A DNA stretch of 64,000 nt from contig CAJTXT010000005.1 in the NCBI GenBank assembly GCA_910583875.1, forward strand, positions 1-64,000, read 5' to 3'. The notes under the pieces were generated by a model. It did not search any database. It was not told the DNA's origin and saw only the letters and a list, made by a program, of their open reading frames with translations. Position numbers and translations under genes: made by a program. The stretch's first letter is position 1. The number at the start of each line of letters is the position of its first letter. This document shows, in pieces, positions 43,537-52,232 of this stretch. Source of the stretch: an uncultured Vampirovibrio sp. GTDB lineage: Bacteria; Cyanobacteriota; Vampirovibrionia; Gastranaerophilales; Gastranaerophilaceae.

Positions 43537-45144
43537 CTAATCATTATTCTTTAACAATAACTTTGCCTGTTCTAATGCTTCAATTTCCGAAAGGAATACA
43601 TTATTTTCGCCAAGCTGGCTTATAATATTATGTTTTTCAAATTGTTTTAAAACCTCTTCATTATTTAAAACAAGAAATATTTTAATATTTTGAGATTGAA
43701 GTCTTACTATAATATCTTCTAAAGCAAAAATAGCAGAAATATCCAATAAATCACCGGAAGAATAATCCAAAATCAAATATTGCGTTCCCCAAATTTCCTC
43801 AAATTGAGCAACTAATTGAGTTGCAGAACCAAAGAAAAATTGACCGTCTATATGAACAACACGAATTTTATGTTTATAGCATTCATCAACTTCTTTTTCC
43901 AATTTTATAATATCTTCATCATAAACAGATTTTTGAACAAGTTTTGTTTTATCAGCAATTTTTTTTGCATATAAAACAGCAGCCCCTGTTATTCCTGCAC
44001 CAATAGCAACTATAAGATTATAAAAAACAGTAAGTACAAATACTAAATTTAAAACATATAAGTCTTCTTTAGGCGCATATTTCAATACTTTTAATAATTT
44101 TACATCTATAATATCAAAACCAATTTTTATCAATATTCCAGCAAGAACTGCAAGCGGAATTTCAGCAACAAATCCTGATAATTTGAACAATAAAATACAT
44201 AAAATTACAGGACTTATTAAAGAGGCAATTCTTGATGAAGCACCTGTATTTATTGCTGCAACTGTTCTCATTGTAGCCGCAGAACCCGGCAATGAACCGG
44301 TTAACCCACAAAGCATATTACCAATACCCTGCCCTATAAGCATTCTATTAGATGATGTTTTTGTTTTTGTCAAAGAATCAGAAACTAATACTGTTAATAA
44401 GCTTTCAGTTGATAAAACTATTGCAAGTATTATTGCATAATGAAAATATGTAATAACATCATGCAAAACAAATTTAGGAATAGAAAACGTAGGAAGAGAA
44501 GCCGAAATATTCGAAATTTTTTCTACATTTAATCCTAATTTTATAGAAATAAATGTGCAAATAACAAGTGCAATTGCTTGGGAGGGTATAATTTTATTAA
44601 ATTTTTTAGGAATTAAGAAAACTATTAAAAGAGTTAATAACCCTAAAAATAAAGCTTGGAAGTTAATAATATGGACATTAGTAAATAACGCACCAATACT
44701 GGTTATTGTATTTGACATAATAGGGCAGCCAATTAAAGGATTTAACTGCATAATTATAATAATTACACCGATACCATTTAAAAAACCTGATATAACAGGA
44801 TAAGGTATATATTTTATTACTGCTGCAAATGGTGTACAAGCAAGTAATACTTGAATTAAACCTGCCAATAAAATAATTAATAGAACAGAACCTACATCTG
44901 CATTTAAAGCATGCATTACAGAAGCAATAACAATAGTAACTGGTCCGGTTATTCCCGATATTAAAGGCGCACGCCCGCTTATTAAGCCTGCTGTAAAGCA
45001 GAGAATTATAGTTCCCCAAATTCCAGCCGCAGCACCTAACCCTGTAGCCACTCCAAATGCTAATGCTTGAGGTAAAGCTATAATTGAAGCATTTAAAGCT
45101 CCAAGTGTATTACAAAATAAACTTTGCACATTTTTTCTAATCAT
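43537..45144 (-). CDS. SulP family anion transporter with STAS domain
   Basis: 535 residues from the ATG at 45144; a TTG 12 codons upstream is less likely. Ten or more hydrophobic segments include ALPQALAFGVATGLG, GLISGRAPLISGITGPVTIV, and VISGFLNGIGVIIIIMQ. The C-terminal ~120 residues form a cytoplasmic STAS domain (VVHIDGQFFFGSATQLVAQF, LDYSSGDLLDISAIFALE). Substrate could be sulfate, bicarbonate or another anion. Single gene. Confidence 0.92.
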   Translation of the reverse strand: MIRKNVQSLFCNTLGALNASIIALPQALAFGVATGLGAAAGIWGTIILCFTAGLISGRAPLISGITGPVTIVIASVMHALNADVGSVLLIILLAGLIQVLLACTPFAAVIKYIPYPVISGFLNGIGVIIIIMQLNPLIGCPIMSNTITSIGALFTNVHIINFQALFLGLLTLLIVFLIPKKFNKIIPSQAIALVICTFISIKLGLNVEKISNISASLPTFSIPKFVLHDVITYFHYAIILAIVLSTESLLTVLVSDSLTKTKTSSNRMLIGQGIGNMLCGLTGSLPGSAATMRTVAAINTGASSRIASLISPVILCILLFKLSGFVAEIPLAVLAGILIKIGFDIIDVKLLKVLKYAPKEDLYVLNLVFVLTVFYNLIVAIGAGITGAAVLYAKKIADKTKLVQKSVYDEDIIKLEKEVDECYKHKIRVVHIDGQFFFGSATQLVAQFEEIWGTQYLILDYSSGDLLDISAIFALEDIIVRLQSQNIKIFLVLNNEEVLKQFEKHNIISQLGENNVFLSEIEALEQAKLLLKNND

Positions 45145-45238
45145 TAAGAGAATCTTAACATAACAAAAGTGTAATAACAAAAATACAATTACAAATGTTT
45201 TATTTTAATTATGAACAAAAAGTAAGGTTTCTTATTAG

Positions 45239-46942
45239 ATGTTAGCAAACGCCAAAATACTTGGAGAAATAAAAGTTCATCCTCCTAACTTTTCCGGTAA
45301 TAAAACAGAAAATCATAAAGTAAATAATGGAGAAATTAAAGAAGTAGTTTTTTCTGCATTTCCTAATGCAGATTTACTAAAAGCAATGTATGTTCAAAAT
45401 AATGAGACAAATGGGAAAAATCCATTTTTTCAAGATTTGACAGAAGCAGAAAGACAAAATGTTAATGCAAGTACTCTTAACAAACAAACTATAAGCCAAT
45501 TAACAAGATTGATGCAAGACGGGTTTGTAGATGCAAATATCTTCAAAAATTTGCCATCTGACTGTGAATTTGAGCAAAATATTTTAAAAGATATTAGTTT
45601 AATTCAAAGCGCAAAAGACAATAATATTCCGGTAGAAGATGCATATATTCCTGAATATAGCTCTATAAAAGAATTTTATAAAAAAGGAGATACTCGTTCT
45701 GAGCTATGTTCTATAAATGGTGAAGTTCATTATAATGCTGGTTACACTCTTTTTCCGTTAAAAATGGACAAAAGAACTTATATAAAATTATTCCCGCCTC
45801 TAAAACGATTTACTGTTAATCAACAAGATAATGGAGATTGCTATCTTGTTTCTGCACTAACAAATATTTATAATAATCCGAAAACAAGAATTGAAATTCT
45901 AAGCTGTTTCAAACAAGATGGTAATGATATTAAAGTAAAACTTCCTAACAGCAAAAACACATACACAATAAAAGATGGCAAATTAGATGATGAACAGCTT
46001 GGAGACAAAAAACAATTTGCACAAGGACCGGAATGGATAAAAATTTTAGAATATGTATATGGGCTAGAACTCCGAAATGAATATGCCGAATTAGCAAAAG
46101 ATAAAACTTTTGAACTTTTAGATACAGCTTATACTAAAAAAGCTGAAAATGAAGAAAAAATAGCAAATGCAAAATCAAAACTTGAAGCAGTTAAATTACT
46201 TCAACAAGATTTAAATGAATACGAAAAAGTTCCTCAAAAAAATGATTATATAAAACAAGAAATAGATTCAATGAGAAAACGTATTGAAGAATTAGATGAA
46301 GAAGGAACAACAAGAACATTAGAAATATATGAATGCTATCAAGAGGCATTAGACTTATTTTTTAATGAAAATATTAACAATAAAGATGCAATTCATGAAG
46401 CAGTCAAAAGAATAGATGATTTATGGATTGGTAAAAATCAAACACTAGGCACTACAAGAATAGCTCTTGATTATCATAAAAATATTGTATCTCTTGTAAG
46501 AGAGCTTGCAACAAGAACAACTGGTGTTCAAATGCTTGATGCTGAGAATGTTCAGTCCTTTAAAGATAGATATAAAAATAATATTAATTACTATCGTGAA
46601 GGTGGTAATATGTGTGAGCCTTATTTAAAACTAGGATTTCATGCAACACTTTATAATTCAAATACCTTTGATAATCCTAAAGATAAACAATGCTTTATTA
46701 ATGATATAAGAAATTCTTGGCATAAAGATGGTTTTGTCACCGGAGCTACAAAGGCAAATATACAACAAAACAAAAAGAGAAATCTTGTTCCAAATCATGC
46801 TTACAATATTGATTTTTCATTTAATCAAGATGGAAGTATTAGTTATTATATAAATAATCCACATAATACTGCCGTCAGAACAAAATTTACAGAACAAGAA
46901 TTATTAGATAATTTTGATTGTCTTGCAATAATATATCCATAA
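45239..46942 (+). CDS. Calpain-like (C2 family) cysteine protease
   Basis: 567 residues. The catalytic core is split as in calpains: RFTVNQQDNGDCYLVSALTN with the oxyanion Gln and nucleophile Cys (about 201), VPNHAYNIDF with the His (about 519) and YYINNPHNTA with the Asn (about 539). Between them lies a long Lys/Glu-rich helical insertion (about 300-380). No signal peptide is evident. The N-terminal NFSGNK resembles short tags in other unknown proteins here. Substrate is unknown; bacterial calpain-like proteins are poorly studied. It is followed by a terminator shared with tRNA-Pro. Confidence 0.75.
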   Translation: MLANAKILGEIKVHPPNFSGNKTENHKVNNGEIKEVVFSAFPNADLLKAMYVQNNETNGKNPFFQDLTEAERQNVNASTLNKQTISQLTRLMQDGFVDANIFKNLPSDCEFEQNILKDISLIQSAKDNNIPVEDAYIPEYSSIKEFYKKGDTRSELCSINGEVHYNAGYTLFPLKMDKRTYIKLFPPLKRFTVNQQDNGDCYLVSALTNIYNNPKTRIEILSCFKQDGNDIKVKLPNSKNTYTIKDGKLDDEQLGDKKQFAQGPEWIKILEYVYGLELRNEYAELAKDKTFELLDTAYTKKAENEEKIANAKSKLEAVKLLQQDLNEYEKVPQKNDYIKQEIDSMRKRIEELDEEGTTRTLEIYECYQEALDLFFNENINNKDAIHEAVKRIDDLWIGKNQTLGTTRIALDYHKNIVSLVRELATRTTGVQMLDAENVQSFKDRYKNNINYYREGGNMCEPYLKLGFHATLYNSNTFDNPKDKQCFINDIRNSWHKDGFVTGATKANIQQNKKRNLVPNHAYNIDFSFNQDGSISYYINNPHNTAVRTKFTEQELLDNFDCLAIIYP

Positions 46943-46946
46943 AATA

Positions 46947-46978
46947 AAAAAGAGAACTTCAAATGAAGTCCTCTTTTT
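46947..46978. terminator. Bidirectional terminator between calpain-like gene and tRNA-Pro
   Basis: AAAAAGAGAACTTC pairs with GAAGTCCTCTTTTT (one mismatch) around a four-base loop; T-runs on both strands allow it to serve both convergent units. Confidence 0.8.
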
Positions 46979-46981
46979 AAA

Positions 46982-47058
46982 TGGTCGGGATGACACGATT
47001 CGAACGTGCGACCCCTTCGTCCCAAGCGAAGTGCGCTACCAAGCTGCGCTACATCCCG
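46982..47058 (-). tRNA. tRNA-Pro (TGG)
   Basis: Minus strand. Acceptor CGGGATG pairs with CATCCCG, D arm GCGCAGCTTGGTAGCGC, anticodon stem CTTCG/CGAAG enclosing CTTGGGA (anticodon TGG), T arm GCACGTTCGAATCGTGT, discriminator A, CCA encoded at 46982-46984. Two 97-bp repeats with a tRNA-Pro 5' end lie directly upstream. Confidence 0.95.
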
Positions 47059-47251
47059 ATAATAATTTTTATCTTGCCGCGCACTTTCTGTGCTACCTCT
47101 CCAAAAACAATACTTAATTGTTTTTGTCGGCAGAGTCAAGCTGCGCTACATCCCGATAATAATTTTTATCTTGCCGCGCACTTTCCGTGCTACCTCTCCA
47201 AAAACGATACTTAATCGTTTTTGTCGGCAGAGTCAAACTGCGCTACATCCA
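47042..47251 (-). repeat. 97-bp tandem repeats carrying the tRNA-Pro 5' end and a structured RNA
   Basis: The segment AGCTGCGCTACATCCCG of the tRNA-Pro gene recurs at 47139 and, with changes, at 47236: a period of exactly 97 bp. On the minus strand each unit reads tRNA-Pro residues 1 to about 17, then TTGACTCTGCCGAC, a hairpin of nine pairs, GGAGAGGTA, a GCAC/GTGC hairpin and CGGCAAGATAAAAATTATTAT. TGCCG and CGGCA can close the two hairpins into a three-way junction. The long hairpin is AAAAACAAT/ATTGTTTTT in one unit and AAAAACGAT/ATCGTTTTT in the other, a compensatory change. The promoter for this transcript is at 47301-47329. Confidence 0.75.
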
Positions 47252-47300
47252 GATAATTGTTTTATTTTCAATTCACAATCGCGATTTCGACTGCATTTAA

Positions 47301-47329
47301 ACTTTATCAATAACATTTTGAATAGTCAA
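47301..47329 (-). promoter_or_regulatory. Promoter of the tRNA-Pro transcript
   Basis: TTGACT (complement 47324-47329), a 17-nt spacer and TAAAGT (47301-47306) read toward the 97-bp repeats and the tRNA-Pro gene, so the primary transcript would include both structured units before the tRNA. Confidence 0.55.
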
Positions 47330-47340
47330 GTCCTTTTGTT

Positions 47341-47446
47341 AAAAAAATAAAAAATAGTAACCGTATTAACTTTTCGTCCTGTGTTTTCGCGATTCCTAAA
47401 AACAATGGACTTCAAAGTTAATACGGTTACTATTTTTTATTTTTTA
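47341..47446. repeat. Armed hairpin element, family 1 copy F (loop AGGAATCGCG, minus orientation)
   Basis: Core 47380-47406 on the minus strand. Arms 47341-47379 and 47407-47446 form an inverted repeat of about 39 nt including AATAGTAACCGTATTAAC; the bases next to the core differ. The right arm includes the stop codon of the fumarase gene (47444-47446). Confidence 0.85.
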
Positions 47447-48826
47447 ACCTAGTTCAACCCGTAATGGAAACTTTTTTACTTGTAATTTATATACAGCCTC
47501 AGCGCCTAAATCTTCAAATGCAACAATCTCACTTGATACTACTTTTTCTGCAAGTAATGCCGCAATACCACCTGTAACAGTAAAATACTTTGCACCATTT
47601 TGCTTTATAACTTCTTCAACTTCTTTGCTTCTGCTTCCTTTGCCTATTGTAGCTATAACCCCTTGGTTATAAAAAGAAACAGCATATTTATCCATTCTTG
47701 AAGCAGTTGTCGGTCCAATCGAACCAATAACCTCATTTGGTTTATTAGGACAAGGACCCGCATAAAAAATTATTTTATTTTCTAAATTAAAGGGTAATTG
47801 TTTTCCATCCAAAAGCATATCATTTAAGCGTTTATGAGCCATATCTCTTGCTACATATATTTCACCATTTAATAAAATTTCTTCACCTTTTTTTAAAGAT
47901 TTTATAGTTTTTATATCATTTGCTTGTATTTCTTCTGCAATATTTTCCATATCAAAATTAACAAAGTCAGGTAATTTATTTTTGTACTCAATTTGACCAT
48001 TTTTAATAATACAACCGGCTGTTCTATCCGAATGACAATTAACTGTAATACATACAGGCATGCAAGCAATATGAGTTGCGCTTGTTAAAACTTTCACATC
48101 TAAAACATAATTATCAGAATATTTAATAGGTGCTTTTGTATTTATATAATTTTTGATTTTATCTGCAAGTTTTTTTTCATCTTCAGAAAAATCTTTTTTA
48201 ACTAGTGCTTGTTTTGACATAATACTTGCTTTATCAGCTGTAGCGCCAATTCCAATACCTATAAACATAGGAGGACATGAATTCTCTCCTGCTGCCAGCA
48301 CCAAATCTCCACAGCATTTAATAATTTCTTCTTCACCTGAAGTAGGAAGCATCATTTCTAATTTTGTTTTATTCTCTGAACCTGCACCTTTTATTAAAAC
48401 ATCTATATTAATATCATTCCCATCAACTATTTTTGTATAAATAATAGCCGGAGTATTAGATTTGGTATTTGTTCTGTCAAATACTGAATTAAATACAATA
48501 GATTTTCTAAAGAAGTTTTCCTTATAACATTGTTCAACCGCAGAATTTATTTCATCTTCGATATAGTTTCCAATAAGTTTGGTATTTTGCCCAATTTCAA
48601 CAAAAACTATAACTTGACCTGTATCTTGACATAACGGACGTTTTTTTTCATATGCAATTTTAGCATTCTGTAAAATAGATTTTAAAATATTCTTCGTTTC
48701 TATTCTATCTGTATTTTTATAGGCATTCAAAATTTTTAAATAAACTTCGCTATTTAAACAAATATTTGCATCATAACAAAGTTTATAAACTGCTTTTTTT
48801 ATTAATTCTGTTGAAATTTCACTCAT
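47444..48826 (-). CDS. Class I (Fe-S) fumarate hydratase, alpha and beta domains fused
   Basis: About 460 residues. The N-terminal alpha domain has KRPLCQDTGQVIVFVEIG with a cluster Cys, LEMMLPTSGEEEIIKCCGDL and ENSCPPMFIGIGIGATADKA; the beta domain has VYVARDMAHKRL-like IYVARDMAHKRL, YAGPCPNKPNEVIGSIGPTT, GKGSRSKEV and TGGIAALLAEKV. Shorter than E. coli FumA (548) and closer to joined TtdA/TtdB-type subunits, so L-tartrate dehydratase is an alternative. The start at 48826 (MSEISTEL) is chosen by family similarity; another ATG lies 30 bases upstream and neither has a clear ribosome binding site. Divergent from rsmE. Confidence 0.88.
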   Translation of the reverse strand: MSEISTELIKKAVYKLCYDANICLNSEVYLKILNAYKNTDRIETKNILKSILQNAKIAYEKKRPLCQDTGQVIVFVEIGQNTKLIGNYIEDEINSAVEQCYKENFFRKSIVFNSVFDRTNTKSNTPAIIYTKIVDGNDINIDVLIKGAGSENKTKLEMMLPTSGEEEIIKCCGDLVLAAGENSCPPMFIGIGIGATADKASIMSKQALVKKDFSEDEKKLADKIKNYINTKAPIKYSDNYVLDVKVLTSATHIACMPVCITVNCHSDRTAGCIIKNGQIEYKNKLPDFVNFDMENIAEEIQANDIKTIKSLKKGEEILLNGEIYVARDMAHKRLNDMLLDGKQLPFNLENKIIFYAGPCPNKPNEVIGSIGPTTASRMDKYAVSFYNQGVIATIGKGSRSKEVEEVIKQNGAKYFTVTGGIAALLAEKVVSSEIVAFEDLGAEAVYKLQVKKFPLRVELG

Positions 48827-48901
48827 AATAAAATGATATAATTTTAAGCCATTCATGTAAAGAAGAGATTTATTGTATAATTATTTTGAAGGATTTTAAA
48901 T

Positions 48902-49633
48902 ATGCCGCATTTTATAATTAATTCATCTGACATTTTTGATAAAACCATTAAAATAACGGATAAAGATTTATACAAACATATTATAAAAGTTTTACGTGCT
49001 AAAAATGGGGAAAAACTGCTATTTCTTGATGAAAATGAAATTCAATATGAAACTGTTTTAAAAACTATTGAATCAAATTACTTTGAATGCACAATATCAA
49101 AACAATATAAATCAGAGCGAAAGCTGGGAATTAATTTATATATTGCTCAAAGTGTTTTAAATTCAGACGCGCAAACAAGTGCAATACAAAAAGCAACAGA
49201 ACTTGGAGTTAAAGGTATAATTCCTCTTTATACTGATAATTGTGCAGTAAAAGAAAGCATTATAAAAAATAAAATTGAAAAATGGCAAAAAATAGCATAT
49301 GAATCTGTTAAACAATGTGAACGTGCGGACATTCCAAAAGTTTTAGAAATGACATACATAAAAGATATCTGCAATAAATTTGAACAAGTTATTGTTTTCG
49401 CTGAACGTGATACTCAAACAAATTTTTTCCAATATATAAAAGAAAATAAAATTGATAAAACAAAAAATATACTTATAATAATTGGTCCGGAAGGCGGATT
49501 TTCTCAAAAAGAATTTGACTTTTTTAAAGAGAATAATATTCCGTTAATAACATTGGGAAACTTAATCTATAGAGCAGATACAGCCCTTACTGCAGCATTA
49601 ACCACCGTAATAAACGGAGTCTATTATGGATAA
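48902..49633 (+). CDS. rsmE: 16S rRNA m3U1498 methyltransferase
   Basis: 243 residues; SPOUT-class methyltransferase acting on the 30S decoding region. IQKATELGVKGIIPLYTDNC, ESVKQCERADIPKV, IGPEGGFSQKEFD and the knot region LGNLIYRADTAL. GAAGGA precedes the ATG, and TATAAT lies about 25 bp upstream. It overlaps the CCA-transferase-like gene by 8 bp. Confidence 0.95.
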   Translation: MPHFIINSSDIFDKTIKITDKDLYKHIIKVLRAKNGEKLLFLDENEIQYETVLKTIESNYFECTISKQYKSERKLGINLYIAQSVLNSDAQTSAIQKATELGVKGIIPLYTDNCAVKESIIKNKIEKWQKIAYESVKQCERADIPKVLEMTYIKDICNKFEQVIVFAERDTQTNFFQYIKENKIDKTKNILIIIGPEGGFSQKEFDFFKENNIPLITLGNLIYRADTALTAALTTVINGVYYG

Positions 49634-51029
49634 ATATATTCAAGCAATTGAAAATGATGAAGTTATAAAACTTATAAAACCTCATATTCGAAATATCCAA
49701 ACATATATTGTAGGCGGTTTTGTACGTGATATTTTAATGAACAAACACAGCCTTGACCGAGATTTAATTGTTTGCAATTGTGATGTAAGAGAATTTTCAA
49801 AGAATTTAGCCAAACAGTTGAATGCTTATTTTGTAGAATTGGATACGGTAAATAACATCTATAGAATAGTTTTAGAAGATAAAATAAATTATCTTGATAT
49901 AACATGCCCAATTGAAAATAATTTTGAAAAAGATATTAAAAGACGTGATTTGACTATAAATGCAATCGCATATGATATCAATAATCAAAAATTTATTGAT
50001 TTAACAGGCGGTATTGAAGATATTAAAAATAAAAAAATAAAAGGAATAACAGAGGAAAATTTCAAAGATGACCCACTCAGATTACTAAGAATTTTTCGTT
50101 TTTATTCAAAAACAGGTTTTGAAATTGATCATTCATTAATAAAATTATCAAAAGAACTTTATAAAGAAATAAATAAACCATCAAAAGAGCGTATAACAAC
50201 AGAACTTTTAAAAATGTTTGAAGGAAAGTACTGCGACTTAGCTCTTAAAAAACTTGATGAATGTAATATATTGGAAGAAATTTTACCAATTTATAAAGAA
50301 GTAAAAAAAATACCGCCAAACACGCACCACCATTTAGATTTGATTCATCACTTAATAGAAACTGTAAGACAAATTCAAATTATATATGATAATTCTAATG
50401 AAGAAGTTAAAAAATACCTAGAAACTGAAAAATATGGAAGTGTTAAAGAAATTGCATTTTTAAAATTTGCAGGATTCCTGCACGATATAGGTAAACCCTC
50501 TTGCTGGACAATTGAAGAAGATACAGGCAGACACCGCTTTATTCAGCATGATTTGATTGGTTCAGAACTTGCTGTACCAATATTGAAAGATTTAAAATTT
50601 TCCAAAAAACAAATAAATTATATTAAAACGCTTATAAAATATCATATTTATCCTTCAAGCATGATATCAGCACCGGATGTTAATGATAAAGCATATCTAA
50701 GATTTTACAGAAAAATGGAAAACTATGTAATAGATATAATAATTCTTGCAATGGCAGACAGATTATCAGCCCGCGGAGAACAAGTTACAGACGAAATGGT
50801 AGAAAAAAATATAAAAGGATTAACATCATTATTAAATAACTATATAGAACAACAAAAAAATTTCAAACCAATAGAAAAATTGCTTAACGGCAACGAAATT
50901 ATGGAAATTTTAAAAATCAAACAAAGTCCTGAACTTGGCAATATTATAAAAGCTTTACACGAAGCACAACTTAACTGTGAAGTAACAACAAAGCAAGAAG
51001 CCATTAACTTTATAAAAAATAGTTTTTAA
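49626..51029 (+). CDS. cca: CCA tRNA nucleotidyltransferase / polyA polymerase family with HD domain
   Basis: 467 residues. Class II nucleotidyltransferase head: YIVGGFVRDILMNKHSLDRD with the catalytic Asp pair, RRDLTINAIAYD and DDPLRLLRIFRFYSKTGFEI. A C-terminal HD domain follows (HHLDLIHHLIETV, FAGFLHDIGKPS). In cyanobacterial-type lineages CCA addition may be split between two paralogues, so A-adding only or polyA polymerase activity is possible. Both tRNAs in this window encode CCA, so the role here would be repair. Confidence 0.9.
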   Translation: MDKYIQAIENDEVIKLIKPHIRNIQTYIVGGFVRDILMNKHSLDRDLIVCNCDVREFSKNLAKQLNAYFVELDTVNNIYRIVLEDKINYLDITCPIENNFEKDIKRRDLTINAIAYDINNQKFIDLTGGIEDIKNKKIKGITEENFKDDPLRLLRIFRFYSKTGFEIDHSLIKLSKELYKEINKPSKERITTELLKMFEGKYCDLALKKLDECNILEEILPIYKEVKKIPPNTHHHLDLIHHLIETVRQIQIIYDNSNEEVKKYLETEKYGSVKEIAFLKFAGFLHDIGKPSCWTIEEDTGRHRFIQHDLIGSELAVPILKDLKFSKKQINYIKTLIKYHIYPSSMISAPDVNDKAYLRFYRKMENYVIDIIILAMADRLSARGEQVTDEMVEKNIKGLTSLLNNYIEQQKNFKPIEKLLNGNEIMEILKIKQSPELGNIIKALHEAQLNCEVTTKQEAINFIKNSF

Positions 51030-51141
51030 ATATATATCATTAACAATTGTAAACTTTGCTTTAAAACACAGCAAAATTAATTATTTAGAGTATTTCGTAT
51101 CAACAAGTTAGCACATTCAAATTAAAAAGAAAGTAAACTTA

Positions 51142-51813
51142 ATGCAGATTAAAAGCAATCAAACAATAATTAATCCACAAATACAAACACAAAAAGATAT
51201 CTACAAAGATACCCCTGTAAGATACCTGGGTTTTACAAACGAGCTTGGAACTGCATTTAAAGAAATTTGCACAAACTCAAACGGAATAACAAAACACATT
51301 CCTTCATTATCATATGTACCAGCATTTGGATATATTGCCTGTGATGTTATTGATAAATATAAAAAAGGTGAAGATGGAACCGGAGAAAAATCCAGCATAA
51401 AAATGGGCGCCAGAGAACTTCTTTCACAAATAACAACAAGCGTATTAGCACCAACCGGTGTTATTATCGGAACACAAAAAGTTACTAAAGCAATTGCAAA
51501 AAAAGCAGCCCCAAAACTTCCTGAAAAACTTGTAAGTGCATTTACAAAAAATAACGGAAAATTAGGGAAAATTGCTACTCTTGGAATATCATTAACAGCT
51601 TTAGTTGCTGCAACAAAACCAATTGATAAAATAACTGAAAAAGTTTTTGAAAAAATAATAGATCCTCTTTTAGGCATAAACAAAAAACAAAATGAAAATA
51701 TTGCTGAAACTCTTCAATTTGATTATATTGAAGAACCTATTCAAGAAGAATTATACGAGCCTATTGAAGATGAATTCATTGATGGAGATGAAACTGTAGT
51801 TTCTGAATTTTAG
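51142..51813 (+). CDS. Hypothetical protein with hydrophobic segments
   Basis: 223 residues. N-terminal polar region ending YLGF, then moderately hydrophobic stretches (YVPAFGYIACDVID, SVLAPTGVIIGTQKV, IATLGISLTALVAA) and a very acidic C-terminal tail (EEPIQEELYEPIEDEF). No known domain. It may be a lineage-specific membrane-associated protein; the ribosome binding site is AGAAAG, weak. Confidence 0.6.
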   Translation: MQIKSNQTIINPQIQTQKDIYKDTPVRYLGFTNELGTAFKEICTNSNGITKHIPSLSYVPAFGYIACDVIDKYKKGEDGTGEKSSIKMGARELLSQITTSVLAPTGVIIGTQKVTKAIAKKAAPKLPEKLVSAFTKNNGKLGKIATLGISLTALVAATKPIDKITEKVFEKIIDPLLGINKKQNENIAETLQFDYIEEPIQEELYEPIEDEFIDGDETVVSEF

Positions 51814-51843
51814 TATTAATTCTTAATACTGAATTTTCTTTCT

Positions 51844-51872
51844 TTGCAAAAAAGTTAAGTTTTAACTATAAT
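51844..51872 (+). promoter_or_regulatory. Promoter of the ssb unit
   Basis: TTGCAA (51844-51849), a 17-nt spacer and TATAAT (51867-51872), followed 30 bp later by AAGG and the ssb ATG. Confidence 0.6.
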
Positions 51873-51901
51873 TCAATTGTAAGACTAAAAAAGGTATTAA
51901 T

Positions 51902-52225
51902 ATGAATTCAGTAGTAATTGTAGGTAGAGCAGGTCAAGACCCTGACGTTAAATATTTTGAATCAGGCAAAGTGAAAACAACATTTTCAGTTGCTGTTTCA
52001 AGATGGGATTACAAAAGCAAAGCTGAAACTACAGATTGGTTTAATATAGAATTATGGGATAAAGCCGCAGAAGTTGCAGGTGAATATGTTAAAAAAGGGC
52101 GTCAGGTCTGTATTGACGGACGTTTGGTTTCTAACAAATGGACAGGTGCAGACGGTGAACAGAAAGAACGCTTCGTTATTCGCGCAAATTCTATGAGACT
52201 TCTTGGCAATAAAGGTGATAACTAA
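51902..52225 (+). CDS. ssb: Single-stranded DNA-binding protein, short form without acidic tail
   Basis: 107 residues, only the OB fold: NSVVIVGRAGQDPDVKYF, TTDWFNIELWDKAAE, GRQVCIDGRLVSNKWT and FVIRANSMRLLG. Typical SSBs continue with a flexible linker and an acidic tip (DDIPF) that recruits partner proteins; here the protein stops right after the fold. A second, full-length SSB elsewhere is likely if this one lacks protein interactions. It leads a unit with the next two genes, 7 bp ahead. Confidence 0.93.
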   Translation: MNSVVIVGRAGQDPDVKYFESGKVKTTFSVAVSRWDYKSKAETTDWFNIELWDKAAEVAGEYVKKGRQVCIDGRLVSNKWTGADGEQKERFVIRANSMRLLGNKGDN

Positions 52226-52232
52226 CTAACTC

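Noticed and set aside
46846..47350. Overlapping open frames around tRNA-Pro with Cys/Arg-rich translations
   Set aside because: They run through the tRNA gene and the 97-bp RNA-like repeats; the translation shows no protein-like features and the tRNA explains the sequence.
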